Shown piece by piece: positions 6,768 to 16,053 of a DNA stretch of 39,998 bases. Numbering within the stretch: the first letter of the stretch is position 1; every line of letters starts with the position of its first letter. The translations under genes were made by a program, and so were the position numbers. The notes below the pieces were generated by a model. The model was not told the DNA's origin. It made no database searches and saw only the letters and a program-made list of their open reading frames with translations. Source of the DNA: Bacteroidota bacterium (GTDB taxonomy: Bacteria; Bacteroidota; Bacteroidia; Chitinophagales; Chitinophagaceae); assembly GCA_029561305.1 (NCBI GenBank), contig JAKQJG010000195.1, positions 1 through 39,998 on the forward strand, read 5' to 3'.

Positions 6768-9700
6768 TTACCGTATGATCGTTACATAACCCGTCACCTT
6801 TTTTGTCTTTCTTACATCAGGCTGAATAATATAGAAATAAGCTCCTGATGGCTGGTGCACACCTTTGTACGTTCCATCCCAGGGCTGGTTATAGCCCTGC
6901 GATTGAAAGATCACCTGGCCCCAACGGTTGTAAACTGCGACTGTTGCATAGGGATTTCCATTTATTGCAGGTATTCCCCAGGTATCATTCCGTCCATTGC
7001 CATTTGGTGAAAAGGCAGAAGGGATATACAGATCTTTCAGCACCCTTACACTTACAGTATCTGTTGCTTTGCAATTACCGGGCCCGCCAGTTGCTTTGAG
7101 CGTGTAAACAATATCGTTGCTGGTATTGGTGAAGGGTTGTAAGATATTAATTGCACTCAGTCCGTCTGATGGACTCCATTCAAAAATGAAACTACCTGTA
7201 TCAGCAACACTTGCATTTAATTGTTTTACATCTGTTGCTGCCTTTGTAATAAAAGGGCCTGCATCAATATTGGGGTTATTGAACACCGTTAGTTGTTCCT
7301 GGTGCGGAAGGGAGCCGCAACCATTGTTATCCGTTATCACCAATGAAACTGTGTAATCTCCGCCGTTGCTGTATTGATTATTTACAGGTGAGGCAGCTTG
7401 CGAAATCCCATTGCCAAGATCCCATTGCCAGTTTTGCACCGTACTGCTGCCTGAATATGTAAATACAATGTTTTTATCCGGGCAAAAGGAAGAGGCACTT
7501 ACAGAAAAAGCAGCATCCGGGTTGGCATAGATGGTTGCAATGGTTTGCCTTGCTGTATCGCTTTCGCAACCTGGGCCACCGCTAATGATCAATTTAACCG
7601 GAATGTTATTGCTGGATGCGCTGTAAGCATGAGCAATGACGTTGGCATTGTTTACTGTTTGTTGCTGTCCATCACCAAAGAACCAGGTGGCGTTGACGAT
7701 CGTATTCCCATTGGCAGTCACCGTTGGTACAAAGCTAATATTGCTGTCTGCACATAGTTTACCTGTGTATGTAAAACTTACTTGCGGTTTATTGTTTACC
7801 TGCACCGTATTAAAAAAGCTGTCACTTATACAGCCTCTGTCACTTACAGTTACCAGCGCTATCCTGTATCCGCCTACAGCATTGTATGGATGATAGAAAG
7901 GGTTACTGTTGGATAAAACACTGGTATTGCCATTTGCGAAATCCCATCGCCAGGCTGTAATGTTGCCTTGCGCAATGGTACTGCTGTCTCTTAATAAAAT
8001 GGAATCGCCTGCACAGATATTTCTCTCGTAACCAAATTTTGCAACTGGTTTAGGAAAAGTTGTGATCACCTGGATCGTGTCATCAAGACAACCATTGTCA
8101 GCAATGGCCTGCATGGTAACAGGGTGATTGCCGGGTGCAAATAATTTATAACTGGTGCCTGCGGTATCTCTGCTGCCGTCATCAAACTGCCAGGTATATT
8201 TATCTATTGTGTAACTATTTACATCCGGCAGGCCAGTAAATAAAGCTGTATCAATACTGCAGCCAGGATAATTGATGGTAAAATTGGCTACTGGACCTTC
8301 TTTTACTTCAACCGGAATTGTCGATTTTTCAGTCTGGCTGCAATGATCAATTTCCTGCGAAGCATATACCACAGGGACATTATAGATACCCGTATCACTA
8401 AAAATATACTCGCCACTCAGTGGATAGATAAAGTATTTTCTGCCATTGATGATCTGTGAATCTGACGGAACCGGGTTGCCGATACTGGTATCTCTTGCAG
8501 GACTAATACCTGCCACCTGGCTAAAGAGCCATTGCAGTGAAGTAAGCCTGTAAGCTGTTTTAATGCTGAACTGGAAGGGCGATCTTGGGCAGGTAAAACC
8601 GTTGGGCTGTCCGCTGACGTTATATACATTTTCTACACTGCCGATACTGTTTAAATTATTAATTAACGTGCCGGCAATATAGCCATAGCTTTCAAAAATG
8701 CCCGATCCATAAATACTGGCATTAAAACCAGAATCACTTTCTATTAATATTTGAGAACCTGGACCCAATAGTCTTCTCGCCACCACAGTATAACTGCTGT
8801 TATTGGGATGTACCATTCTTTGAGAAGCCGGCACCGCTGCACCATTTACCCTTAAAGAAGCAACACCGTTGGTGGGCAATATAATGGTAAGATAGTTCAC
8901 CGTGATATTGGCATTCTTGGTATTATACACCCTGGTTCTTTTGATGCCCTGTTCTATGGAAGGCAAAAACATCAACTCCGGATCTCCCTGCGGTGACATG
9001 TTGGTTCCAGTACATTGGTTGCTGTTAGGTGTGTATTGACCTACTAAAACCGGTTTGTCTGCTTCGATATAGTCACCGCTGGTGCTGCTGAATTCGTAAT
9101 ACAGGTTTCTTTGCAGTCCTGTTAATGGGGTACCGTTTCTTTTTACAACAGTGGAGGGATCGGAAACAATCACCCGGTAATAATTAAGAAAAGGAGTGGT
9201 GAGCGGGTTACTAAGGGCAACGATACTGTGAAAAGTGAGATAACGGGTGCCCCAGGCGCTGGCGGGAAAGATCTGCTGTTGTGCAACTTCTCCACCGTCT
9301 GTTAAGCAAAGTATAAAACGGTTGCTTCCGCTGAACATGGCTACCGGGTGGCAATTACCATCGGCACCTGCCACCGAAACCACTTTACTTCCCGTAAGGT
9401 CACATACATTTTCGGGGCTTATCTTTCCAAATACACTATACAATTGCCCTTTATTTAAATTCGCTGTAATAGTCTGACCCGGCAACACACCACTTTCTGT
9501 AGTATCCGATACTGTTATTTGTATGCTGGTATTGTCTTCGCTGGCAATTACATAAAACCAGTTTTTTCCCCAGTCATTGCCAACAGGAGGTTGTTTAAAA
9601 TTGACAGAATAATAAGTGTAGCCATAAGTGTCAACCGGCAGCAGCATGGTGGCACCTGACAGCTGCGTGTTATACTGATGCGCATAAACCACTATTGGTT

Positions 9701-10043
9701 TGTCGCTTACAATATGGATGGCTTTGTCAAATACACCTTCAGCCAGTATCCGGCAGTCATCGGCACCTGTCTTTGGTAATGTAATGGTGGTATTCACACT
9801 ACCGGCTGGGATGTTCACCACCTGGCTCCAGGACGTGCCATTGACTGACACTGTTACTACCGCAGCTTCTTCGGCAGAAATATACAGCACCATTTGCTGG
9901 CTGTTGATTCCGTCATAATCACCTGCGGTAAAGGAGACATTGTTGCCGTAACCCAGCCAAAACTCCCTACCCCGGTTAGACTTATCCTGTGCGTAGCCAA
10001 AGCAGTTTGCCAGCAAAAATATCAGCAGCAGTGTTTGTTTCAT
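6768..10043 (-). CDS. T9SS type B cargo: IgGFc-binding-like domain plus PKD repeats
   Basis: The protein has 1091 residues with a signal peptide ending near CFGYAQD. Residues about 20-460 resemble the IgGFc-binding protein N-terminal domain found in many Bacteroidota surface proteins (REFWLGYGNN, ADDCRILAEGVFDKAIHIVS, KPIVVYAHQYNTQLSG). Residues about 590-960 hold at least four PKD-like repeats with W-x-F/W-DGS/GNG cores (YTWQFDDGS, WRWDFANGN, TWFFGDGQQ, WQWDLGNG). The last 85 residues are a gliding-motility-type C-terminal domain (YIPSAFSPNGNGRNDTWGI, VYNRWGQVIF, WDGTYKG, YVTIIR), the T9SS type B sorting signal. The product is therefore expected on the cell surface or secreted, probably as an adhesin. 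It diverges from the beta-propeller cargo gene at 10269. Confidence 0.88.
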   Translation of the reverse strand: MKQTLLLIFLLANCFGYAQDKSNRGREFWLGYGNNVSFTAGDYDGINSQQMVLYISAEEAAVVTVSVNGTSWSQVVNIPAGSVNTTITLPKTGADDCRILAEGVFDKAIHIVSDKPIVVYAHQYNTQLSGATMLLPVDTYGYTYYSVNFKQPPVGNDWGKNWFYVIASEDNTSIQITVSDTTESGVLPGQTITANLNKGQLYSVFGKISPENVCDLTGSKVVSVAGADGNCHPVAMFSGSNRFILCLTDGGEVAQQQIFPASAWGTRYLTFHSIVALSNPLTTPFLNYYRVIVSDPSTVVKRNGTPLTGLQRNLYYEFSSTSGDYIEADKPVLVGQYTPNSNQCTGTNMSPQGDPELMFLPSIEQGIKRTRVYNTKNANITVNYLTIILPTNGVASLRVNGAAVPASQRMVHPNNSSYTVVARRLLGPGSQILIESDSGFNASIYGSGIFESYGYIAGTLINNLNSIGSVENVYNVSGQPNGFTCPRSPFQFSIKTAYRLTSLQWLFSQVAGISPARDTSIGNPVPSDSQIINGRKYFIYPLSGEYIFSDTGIYNVPVVYASQEIDHCSQTEKSTIPVEVKEGPVANFTINYPGCSIDTALFTGLPDVNSYTIDKYTWQFDDGSRDTAGTSYKLFAPGNHPVTMQAIADNGCLDDTIQVITTFPKPVAKFGYERNICAGDSILLRDSSTIAQGNITAWRWDFANGNTSVLSNSNPFYHPYNAVGGYRIALVTVSDRGCISDSFFNTVQVNNKPQVSFTYTGKLCADSNISFVPTVTANGNTIVNATWFFGDGQQQTVNNANVIAHAYSASSNNIPVKLIISGGPGCESDTARQTIATIYANPDAAFSVSASSFCPDKNIVFTYSGSSTVQNWQWDLGNGISQAASPVNNQYSNGGDYTVSLVITDNNGCGSLPHQEQLTVFNNPNIDAGPFITKAATDVKQLNASVADTGSFIFEWSPSDGLSAINILQPFTNTSNDIVYTLKATGGPGNCKATDTVSVRVLKDLYIPSAFSPNGNGRNDTWGIPAINGNPYATVAVYNRWGQVIFQSQGYNQPWDGTYKGVHQPSGAYFYIIQPDVRKTKKVTGYVTIIR

Positions 10044-10086
10044 TACAACTATTTATTGCGGCATTGCCGTTTCATTTACTTCTGTA

Positions 10087-10094
10087 CAAAGCTA
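10087..10094 (-). promoter_or_regulatory. Candidate -7 box for the PKD cargo gene
   Basis: On the minus strand this reads TAGCTTTG, an exact TAnnTTTG match, 44 bases upstream of the start codon. No matching -33 TTTG was found at the expected distance. Confidence 0.4.
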
Positions 10095-10113
10095 CTTTGC
10101 CACCGGCAGGGCC

Positions 10114-10161
10114 AGGTAGGTGTTTATACTCAATTTTTAAATTGAAAACAAACACTTACCT
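10114..10161. promoter_or_regulatory. Nested palindrome in the divergent intergenic region
   Basis: AGGTAGGTGTTT (10114-10125) and AAACACTTACCT (10150-10161) are inverted with one mismatch in 12. They enclose CAATTT-TT-AAATTG (10131-10144). The element sits between two divergently transcribed T9SS cargo genes, just upstream of the minus-strand -7 box, as an operator or shared control site might. Confidence 0.45.
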
Positions 10162-10268
10162 ATTGCAAATACCTGCATTCTACCTTTATCCCATCAAGAT
10201 AACTTCCATACCTATTGAAAATTCTGCCCTGTAAACTGCCACTGGCTTTACAATTAAAATTCTAACAC

Positions 10269-12512
10269 ATGAGGAAATTTACATTACCAAAGATTGCAAT
10301 TTTCGTATTAACGCTGTTGACCGGCACCAATCTGCAGGCTCAATTGGGCACCAGCAAGTGGGAATACAATAACCCTAAGCCATTTGGTTTTTGGGGTGGT
10401 CAAATTTCTTATGCAGACGATAACACAGCCCTGGTTGTTGGAGAATTGGGAGGGATCGCCAAAACAACCGATGGCGGCGGCACCTGGCAGTATTTTGCAT
10501 TTACCACTACCAACGGCACTGGAGAGATCATCAGGCCTTTCTTTAATGATGTACAATTTGTAAACGCCAACCTGGCCTATGCAGTAGGTGAATATGGCGT
10601 AATGATAAAAAGCACCAATGGTGGTATCAACTGGAGCGTGGTTGCAACTCCTTTTTCTTCTATTTCAAATTATCAATATAGCCAGATACACACAGTTTGT
10701 TTTGTAAGCGCTGATACCGGGTATATCGGCGGAGAAGGCGATGAGTTGACAAACAGGGCTACCATCTACAAAACTACGGATGGCGGTGCTACCTGGAACC
10801 CGGAGTTTGAATTTCCGGCCCCAGCTTTTCCCTGGTACACAGCTGCCATTTTAAAGATCAGGTTTTCACCAACAGGCGTGGGTTATGCCGGTGGGGCAAA
10901 CGGCCTGGTATGGAAATATCAAAACGGGTCATGGTCTGATTATTCCATTACACCCGCCACCCGTTATGTAAACATGGATACTACCATTGCCGATACAATA
11001 ATCACTGATTATGGCGAAGGTTATATTGATACCAGCATTTTTGACTATTCCGACAATGTTTTTGGGTTAGATCAGCAATATTACCGTGCGATCGCCATCA
11101 TGGATGATACCTCCATAGTAGTGGGTTCTCAAAACAATGGCGCTTTTATCAGGATCAACACAAGTACTGCACAAGGCAGTTATATAATGTTGAATAATGG
11201 TTCATCTTATCGCCCCGAATATCATTTACTAAACAGCCCATCTATTTACAATGCTATTTGCAGAAACGGAAATAATATTGCGGCAGCAAGTGGTTATGGA
11301 CAGGTATTGGTATCAGCAGATAAAGGATACACCTGGATGGTGAATGATGTGTATACACCAGGATCCAATGAAGCAGACCTCTCCTTTTGGGGCATTGATA
11401 TATCGCCTTCGGGCAGGATCGGTGTTTGTGGAGAAAGAGGTGTGATAGCAGATTCCACAACGTCATGGAGAAAGCCCTACAGCTTTTTCAAAAAACCAGC
11501 AGGCGGGTTTTTTGGTGGCGGTTATTCGTTATCCAGTATTAGTTTTATTGATGCCAATCACGGTATTGCCGGCGGTTCAAATGGTGCATTGATACGTACC
11601 GGCGATGGTGGCGATAACTGGGAAGATGTTAGCCTTGCGGGCTTTAATTCATGGGATCGCTTTACCTCAATAGTATATCCTTCTGTAAATACTATCATCG
11701 CTTCAGCAACCAATGGACAGCTGTATAAAAGTATTGACAGGGGTTCTGCCTTTGACCTCCTTTTTATAGAGCCCACCAACGCAAGTCTGGATGGTATGGA
11801 TTTTATAGGTGAAGATACAGGATGGGTACTGGCGAATGTAAGATATCCTGATAATGTAAATTTCATAGATACTTTCCACCAGTTTATTTATCGTACCACC
11901 GATGGTGGTTCTACATGGGATACCAGCAGCACCGTATTCCCTTATCCCACAGATTATAGCTTAAGAGACCAGTTAAAAGTTGTAAAATTTTTAAATGGCA
12001 CGGTAGGTTATGCAGGGGGTGATAATGGAGGCTTATATAAGTCAGTTGATGGAGGATTAACCTGGACAAAAATGATCATACCGGTATATGCATCTGATAA
12101 ACCCATCACCTGTATTGAGATAGTGGATGAGAATGTTGTGTATGTAACAGGAGAAAGAAACTTTATGACGGGCGGCGGACTAGTAATGAAAACAGTGAAT
12201 GGCGGCAATACATGGACAATGTGCAATAATGGCTTGCCTTTACAGGCCAATTATCCTAAGATATTGATGTATAATGCCAACGAAGGTTTGCTGTTCTCAT
12301 TTGCGGTGTCGTATGTAACGAAGGATGGCGGCGCTTCATGGACACCCTATTATTCTAACCTGGGTGGCTTTTTGGCCGGCGATTTTACAGGCGCTTCCTT
12401 TGTTCCCGTACCTGGTTGTACAGATGGTATCTGTCAAAAAGTGTTTGCTGTTGCAGGTACTAATATTAATGAAACTGGATGCAGATGTAGTGCTGCCTGT
12501 AAAAATGAGTAA
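10269..12512 (+). CDS. Ycf48/BNR-type beta-propeller T9SS cargo, main part (frameshifted at 3' end)
   Basis: This 747-residue frame starts with a signal peptide (MRKFTLPKIAIFVLTLLTG, cleavage near LQAQ). It contains about nine repeats of the Asp-box/BNR type: TTDGGGTW, STNGGINW, TTDGGATW, SADKGYTW, TGDGGDNW, TTDGGSTW, SVDGGLTW, TVNGGNTW and TKDGGASW. These form a Ycf48-like seven- to nine-bladed propeller. In Bacteroidota such proteins are secreted surface proteins and are not linked to photosystem assembly. The frame ends with an unconserved stretch (GCRCSAACKNE). The expected continuation (VVLPVK, then a fibronectin-like and sorting domain) is in the +1 frame from about 12478, so the full gene is probably 10269-13029 with one extra base near 12471-12485. 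The cause may be mutation, sequencing error or recoding. Confidence 0.85.
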   Translation: MRKFTLPKIAIFVLTLLTGTNLQAQLGTSKWEYNNPKPFGFWGGQISYADDNTALVVGELGGIAKTTDGGGTWQYFAFTTTNGTGEIIRPFFNDVQFVNANLAYAVGEYGVMIKSTNGGINWSVVATPFSSISNYQYSQIHTVCFVSADTGYIGGEGDELTNRATIYKTTDGGATWNPEFEFPAPAFPWYTAAILKIRFSPTGVGYAGGANGLVWKYQNGSWSDYSITPATRYVNMDTTIADTIITDYGEGYIDTSIFDYSDNVFGLDQQYYRAIAIMDDTSIVVGSQNNGAFIRINTSTAQGSYIMLNNGSSYRPEYHLLNSPSIYNAICRNGNNIAAASGYGQVLVSADKGYTWMVNDVYTPGSNEADLSFWGIDISPSGRIGVCGERGVIADSTTSWRKPYSFFKKPAGGFFGGGYSLSSISFIDANHGIAGGSNGALIRTGDGGDNWEDVSLAGFNSWDRFTSIVYPSVNTIIASATNGQLYKSIDRGSAFDLLFIEPTNASLDGMDFIGEDTGWVLANVRYPDNVNFIDTFHQFIYRTTDGGSTWDTSSTVFPYPTDYSLRDQLKVVKFLNGTVGYAGGDNGGLYKSVDGGLTWTKMIIPVYASDKPITCIEIVDENVVYVTGERNFMTGGGLVMKTVNGGNTWTMCNNGLPLQANYPKILMYNANEGLLFSFAVSYVTKDGGASWTPYYSNLGGFLAGDFTGASFVPVPGCTDGICQKVFAVAGTNINETGCRCSAACKNE

Positions 12513-13029
12513 ACTAACGGGTACAGGCACCTCAGAAGGCAACCAGTTGTTCTGGACGGCTTTTGCACAGGAAAGTGTAAACTGGTTTGAAATAGAGCGT
12601 TCCACCGACGGGGTGCATTTCCAAAAGACCGGCAACAAACTACAGCCGTCTTCATTCGTTTCCCAAAGTTATCAATGGCTGGATGCTGATGCCCCGGACG
12701 GCAGAAACTACTACCGTGTTAAGGCAACGGAAAGAACGGGGGTAACTTATTATTCAAATATCATCATGCTGTCTTCTAAAAAGCCTGCCAAATGGGCTTA
12801 CGGGTTGAGTAATGATAATTTGATTCTCAATAACAGCAAAGTGGAAAAAGGAACGGTTACAGCCACACTGATGAACGCAGCAGGGCAGGTGATGACGGCA
12901 AAAAACTGGAATCACAATGGTGGTGCCTTTAACCAGGCGATGCAGTTGCCTGTAAATGCAAAAGGCATTTATATGGTTAAAGTGGATAATGCAGGAGCAA
13001 CTACTGTATTCAGGATATTTATACAATAA
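12478..13029 (+). CDS. Displaced C-terminal part of the beta-propeller cargo (T9SS type A sorting domain)
   Basis: Read one base out of phase with the gene above, this segment gives DADVVLPVKMSKLTG, then FEIERSTDG, YQWLDADAPDGRNYYRVKA and YYSNIIML. It ends with a sorting domain (VTATLMNAAGQVM, LPVNAKGIYMVKVDNAG, VFRIFIQ). LPVK followed by a WxTAxExxxxxFEIERS-type domain is the usual junction between repeats and the C-terminal domain in Bacteroidota secreted proteins, so this is the missing end of the upstream gene and not an independent one. An ATG at 12505 exists, but a protein from there would have no signal peptide. Removing one G in the pair at 12477-12478 would fuse the frames as ...NINETDADVVLPVK.... 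A terminator follows at 13103. Confidence 0.8.
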   Translation, partial: DADVVLPVKMSKLTGTGTSEGNQLFWTAFAQESVNWFEIERSTDGVHFQKTGNKLQPSSFVSQSYQWLDADAPDGRNYYRVKATERTGVTYYSNIIMLSSKKPAKWAYGLSNDNLILNNSKVEKGTVTATLMNAAGQVMTAKNWNHNGGAFNQAMQLPVNAKGIYMVKVDNAGATTVFRIFIQ

Positions 13030-13102
13030 CTTTTTTTCATGGTATAGTTAAGGTAAAATCCAATGTCTGTTATTTGAAAAACCCACGAGCAAAAAGAATA
13101 CT

Positions 13103-13136
13103 GTCAGCCTTTGAAAAAAGGCTGACGTTTCTTTTA
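13103..13136 (+). terminator. Intrinsic terminator
   Basis: GTCAGCCTTT (13103-13112) pairs perfectly with AAAGGCTGAC (13117-13126) around a GAAA tetraloop and is followed by GTTTCTTTTAG. It ends the beta-propeller cargo transcript. The rest of the spacer to 13320 is AT-rich with no further gene seen. Confidence 0.8.
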
Positions 13137-13320
13137 GTATCATCTTTATTTCATAAACCGTTTAAAAGGACCACATTGAAATAGCAGAAGATATTATACA
13201 GGCAGAAGAGTTCTTTAACTATTTAAAGTGTATTAGCGGTGTAATGCACAGATGTTGTTTGTGAAAGCGGTACAGTATTTTGTATTTTTACTTTTATCAG
13301 CACAAACACTTTGTACGGGC

Positions 13321-15363
13321 ATGCATACTAGCAGAAACCAACATATACTAAGAACAGGTTGCCTTGCCGCAATGCTGCTGTTGTTGTCTGTAAAATTGAT
13401 GGCACAGGCTGATGATAAGATATTACCGCCGCCAGCTAAATTTGATACGTCATCTGTCCTTCAACTGATAAAAGCGGGGAACAGTTTAACAGATAAAAAA
13501 CCAGAAGAAGCATTACAGCATTTTATCACTGCAGCAGAACAGAGCAGCCTGCTGGATTTCAACACCGGCCTGGCATTGGCTAACGCAAAAATTGCCCGCT
13601 GGTATTTTGGAAACAATTCTGATAAAACAATTGAATACAGCCGCAAAGCACTGGCATATTTTGAACAGGATAATACCAGGCTGGCCGAAGAAAAGGCCGA
13701 CATTCATTTGTTACTGGCAGAAACATTTGATGAGCAGGGCCGGCAGGATTCCTCGGCTTATTATTACTACCTGCTGGGCAATGAGGTAGAGGCGGGCAAT
13801 ATCACCAATGGCAAACTGGCGGTTGATCTTTATACCAAGCTGCTCATCTTCTGGATGAACCTGGATTATACCGGTGGTGAAAATGATGATTATTTTAAAA
13901 CACTGAAGGGCTATGTTGAAAAAGCAAGACTGGCGGCGGGTACGATAAGAGACAGTGCGGAAGCCGTATCGAGTGTTTATTTTATGGAGGGTGCATATTT
14001 CCATGCGCTCAAAAAATTCGACAGCGCCAGGTTTTATTATAATTGGTATCTCTCCGAAAGGGAAAAGATAAATAAGATCACACTGCCAAGAAAGATTTCG
14101 GTTTACACCAATATTGCTGATACTTACCTGCAGGAAAAGAAACCAGATGATGCAATGTTGTTTATCAATAAGGTTTATGCACTGGATGATTCGCCGGAAA
14201 AAACAAAATACCTGGCCTTTTATACCCAGTTCACCAACCTCTTGAAAGGCCGGGCATTGTTTTTACAAAAGAAATACAATGATGCCATCACTATCACCAG
14301 TGAAGCACTTGAAAAATTGAAGACAACAGGTTCGCATTTGAGGGCAGAGCTGGTAGAGGCGAATAAAACAATGGCAGACAGTTACGAGGCCATTGGCGAT
14401 TACCGGAACGCATTGGTTCACAAAAACAGGTATATTTTTTTGAACGACAGCCTGATGAAGAAAGATAAGATTGACATGGTGAACAGGCTCGAAGTGCGTT
14501 ACCGGATCATTGAAAAAGATAAAGCGCTGGCAGAACAAAAACTGCAACTGGCAAAGGTAGAGAACAGTATCCGCAGCAGGAATTTATTGATTGCAGTAAT
14601 CGCTTTACTGGTATTGTTTTCTATTGCAGGTTTTGGATTGTGGCGAAGGAAGAATATTCATAAACAGCGTTTACAGCAGGAACGTATAGATAACCTGCAG
14701 CAGAAAATGGAGATCGAAAGACTGAATGCAACGATTGATGGAGAGGAAAAAGAACGAACCCGTATTGCCAGGGAATTGCATGATGGTATCGGTGCCCTGC
14801 TGACAGGTGCTAAGATGAATTTTGAACTGGTAAAAAAGAGTAACCAGTACGAACACAATCCTGATTTTATTGAAGGGATCAAATTGCTGGAAGACACGGC
14901 GTCAGGTTTAAGAGAAACAGCGCATAACATTATGCCGGAAATACTGATGCAGGAAGGTTTGAGTAATGCCGTGCGGTCTTTTTGTGAACGGATGACGGGC
15001 AAAGGAGGTACAGCGATCAGTTTTCAAACACTGGGTTCCCTGGAGAATATGGATGCCACTTTTGATCTGCCCGTTTACCGGATCATACAGGAACTGATCC
15101 AGAACATACGTAAACATGCAAAGGCAACAACGGCATTGGTGCAAATGAATTTTCATGATGACGGCGGGGTGGATATAACTGTGGAAGATGATGGGGTGGG
15201 CATGGACGTTAGTACTGCCAAAAAAACAAATGGAATGGCGTTGAAAAATATTCAGCAACGGGTAAAACAACTGGGCGGCCGTATTGACATCAACAGCAAT
15301 ATTGGAAAAGGGACCAGTGTATACCTGGAATTTGAACCCGGAAAAAATAATAGTGCCATATGA
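13321..15363 (+). CDS. TPR-containing membrane sensor histidine kinase (HisKA_3 type)
   Basis: From ATG 13321 the protein has 680 residues. This start gives a compact signal sequence (MHTSRNQHILRTGCLAAMLL, ending near LMAQ). An in-frame ATG at 13252 adds 23 residues and a second hydrophobic stretch, and cannot be excluded. Residues about 30-400 are helical TPR-like repeats in the periplasm (for example the segments from EEALQHFITAAEQ and DAMLFINKVYALDD). One membrane helix lies at about 421-443 (LLIAVIALLVLFSIAGFGLW), followed by a coiled coil. The kinase core has RIARELHDGIG (phospho-acceptor His near 487), an N-box QELIQNIRKHAK (about 590), and DDGVGMD and GKGTSVYLEF near the end. It would phosphorylate the regulator encoded next, with which it overlaps by four bases (ATGA). 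The signal sensed is unknown. Confidence 0.88.
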   Translation: MHTSRNQHILRTGCLAAMLLLLSVKLMAQADDKILPPPAKFDTSSVLQLIKAGNSLTDKKPEEALQHFITAAEQSSLLDFNTGLALANAKIARWYFGNNSDKTIEYSRKALAYFEQDNTRLAEEKADIHLLLAETFDEQGRQDSSAYYYYLLGNEVEAGNITNGKLAVDLYTKLLIFWMNLDYTGGENDDYFKTLKGYVEKARLAAGTIRDSAEAVSSVYFMEGAYFHALKKFDSARFYYNWYLSEREKINKITLPRKISVYTNIADTYLQEKKPDDAMLFINKVYALDDSPEKTKYLAFYTQFTNLLKGRALFLQKKYNDAITITSEALEKLKTTGSHLRAELVEANKTMADSYEAIGDYRNALVHKNRYIFLNDSLMKKDKIDMVNRLEVRYRIIEKDKALAEQKLQLAKVENSIRSRNLLIAVIALLVLFSIAGFGLWRRKNIHKQRLQQERIDNLQQKMEIERLNATIDGEEKERTRIARELHDGIGALLTGAKMNFELVKKSNQYEHNPDFIEGIKLLEDTASGLRETAHNIMPEILMQEGLSNAVRSFCERMTGKGGTAISFQTLGSLENMDATFDLPVYRIIQELIQNIRKHAKATTALVQMNFHDDGGVDITVEDDGVGMDVSTAKKTNGMALKNIQQRVKQLGGRIDINSNIGKGTSVYLEFEPGKNNSAI

Positions 15364-15983
15364 TAAAGCTGGCGATTACAGATGACCAGGTGATCATTTT
15401 AAATGGTCTTCAAAAAATACTGGCTGATGTACAAAACATCAGGATAACCGGTGTGTACAATAACGGGGATGAACTGCTGGAGGGCATTGCAAAAGAGCAA
15501 CCGGATGTGTTGTTGCTGGATATCCAGATGCCGGGTAAAAGCGGCATCGAACTCGCTGCTGTCATTACTAAGCAATACCGCGATATAAAAATCATTGCGC
15601 TCACCAATATTGACGTGGTGGCGCAGATAAAAAAAATACTGCAACAGGGGGTAATGGGTTATCTGTTAAAAGATGCCAATCCGGCAACGATCATTAATGC
15701 CATTGAAACAGTATATGGCGGAGAGCAGTATATACAGGAACAGCTAAGACAGCAATTGCTTAACAGTCTTTCTGCAGGCAATGCAAAGCAAATTGTTACA
15801 AGAAGAGAAAAGGAAATACTGCAACTGATCGTTGATGAGTTTACCAACCAGGAAATAGCCGATAAACTATTTTTAAGTCTGCGTACCGTGGAAAATCACC
15901 GCAACAACCTGTTACAAAAACTGGATGTGAAAAACACAGCTGGACTAGTCAAAGTAGCGATACAGGAAGGATTGGTTACATAG
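15360..15983 (+). CDS. NarL/FixJ-family response regulator
   Basis: The protein has 207 residues. The receiver domain (1-120) has the acidic pair D8-D9, phospho-acceptor D54 in LLLDIQMPG, T82 and K104. The LuxR-type helix-turn-helix occupies about 143-205 (TRREKEILQLIVDEFTNQEI, LFLSLRTVENHRNNLLQKLD). Its ATG overlaps the stop of the TPR kinase (ATGA), so the two are translationally coupled and form a cognate pair. It is expected to bind DNA as a dimer when phosphorylated. Its targets are not evident, although the neighbouring secreted-protein genes are possible. Confidence 0.92.
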   Translation: MIKLAITDDQVIILNGLQKILADVQNIRITGVYNNGDELLEGIAKEQPDVLLLDIQMPGKSGIELAAVITKQYRDIKIIALTNIDVVAQIKKILQQGVMGYLLKDANPATIINAIETVYGGEQYIQEQLRQQLLNSLSAGNAKQIVTRREKEILQLIVDEFTNQEIADKLFLSLRTVENHRNNLLQKLDVKNTAGLVKVAIQEGLVT

Positions 15984-16000
15984 TGTCACAATAAGGCATT

Positions 16001-16040
16001 AAAAATCCTCCCCAACAATGTTGAGGAGGACAATTTTATT
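16001..16040. terminator. Bidirectional terminator between convergent genes
   Basis: The inverted repeat at 16006-16030 has 11-bp arms with one mismatch around AAT. It has AAAAA on its left and CAATTTTATT on its right, so it can serve both the response regulator and the RRM gene. Confidence 0.75.
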
Positions 16041-16053
16041 AAAGCGAAGCTGA

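Noticed and set aside
12471-12485. Programmed frameshifting in the propeller gene
   Set aside because: No slippery heptamer or obvious downstream stimulatory structure was seen; a plain indel or sequencing error is simpler, though not excluded.
12325-13029. Independent gene in the second frame of the propeller locus
   Set aside because: Only the part from about 12478 resembles protein families, it lacks a signal peptide, and it completes the upstream protein.
740-13029. CpeT and Ycf48 homologues as signs of photosynthesis
   Set aside because: Both are widespread in heterotrophic Bacteroidota and no pigment, reaction-centre or phycobiliprotein gene is present.
13252-13320. Longer N-terminus for the TPR kinase
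   Set aside because: It adds a second hydrophobic stretch before a complete signal sequence; possible, but less natural than the start at 13321.
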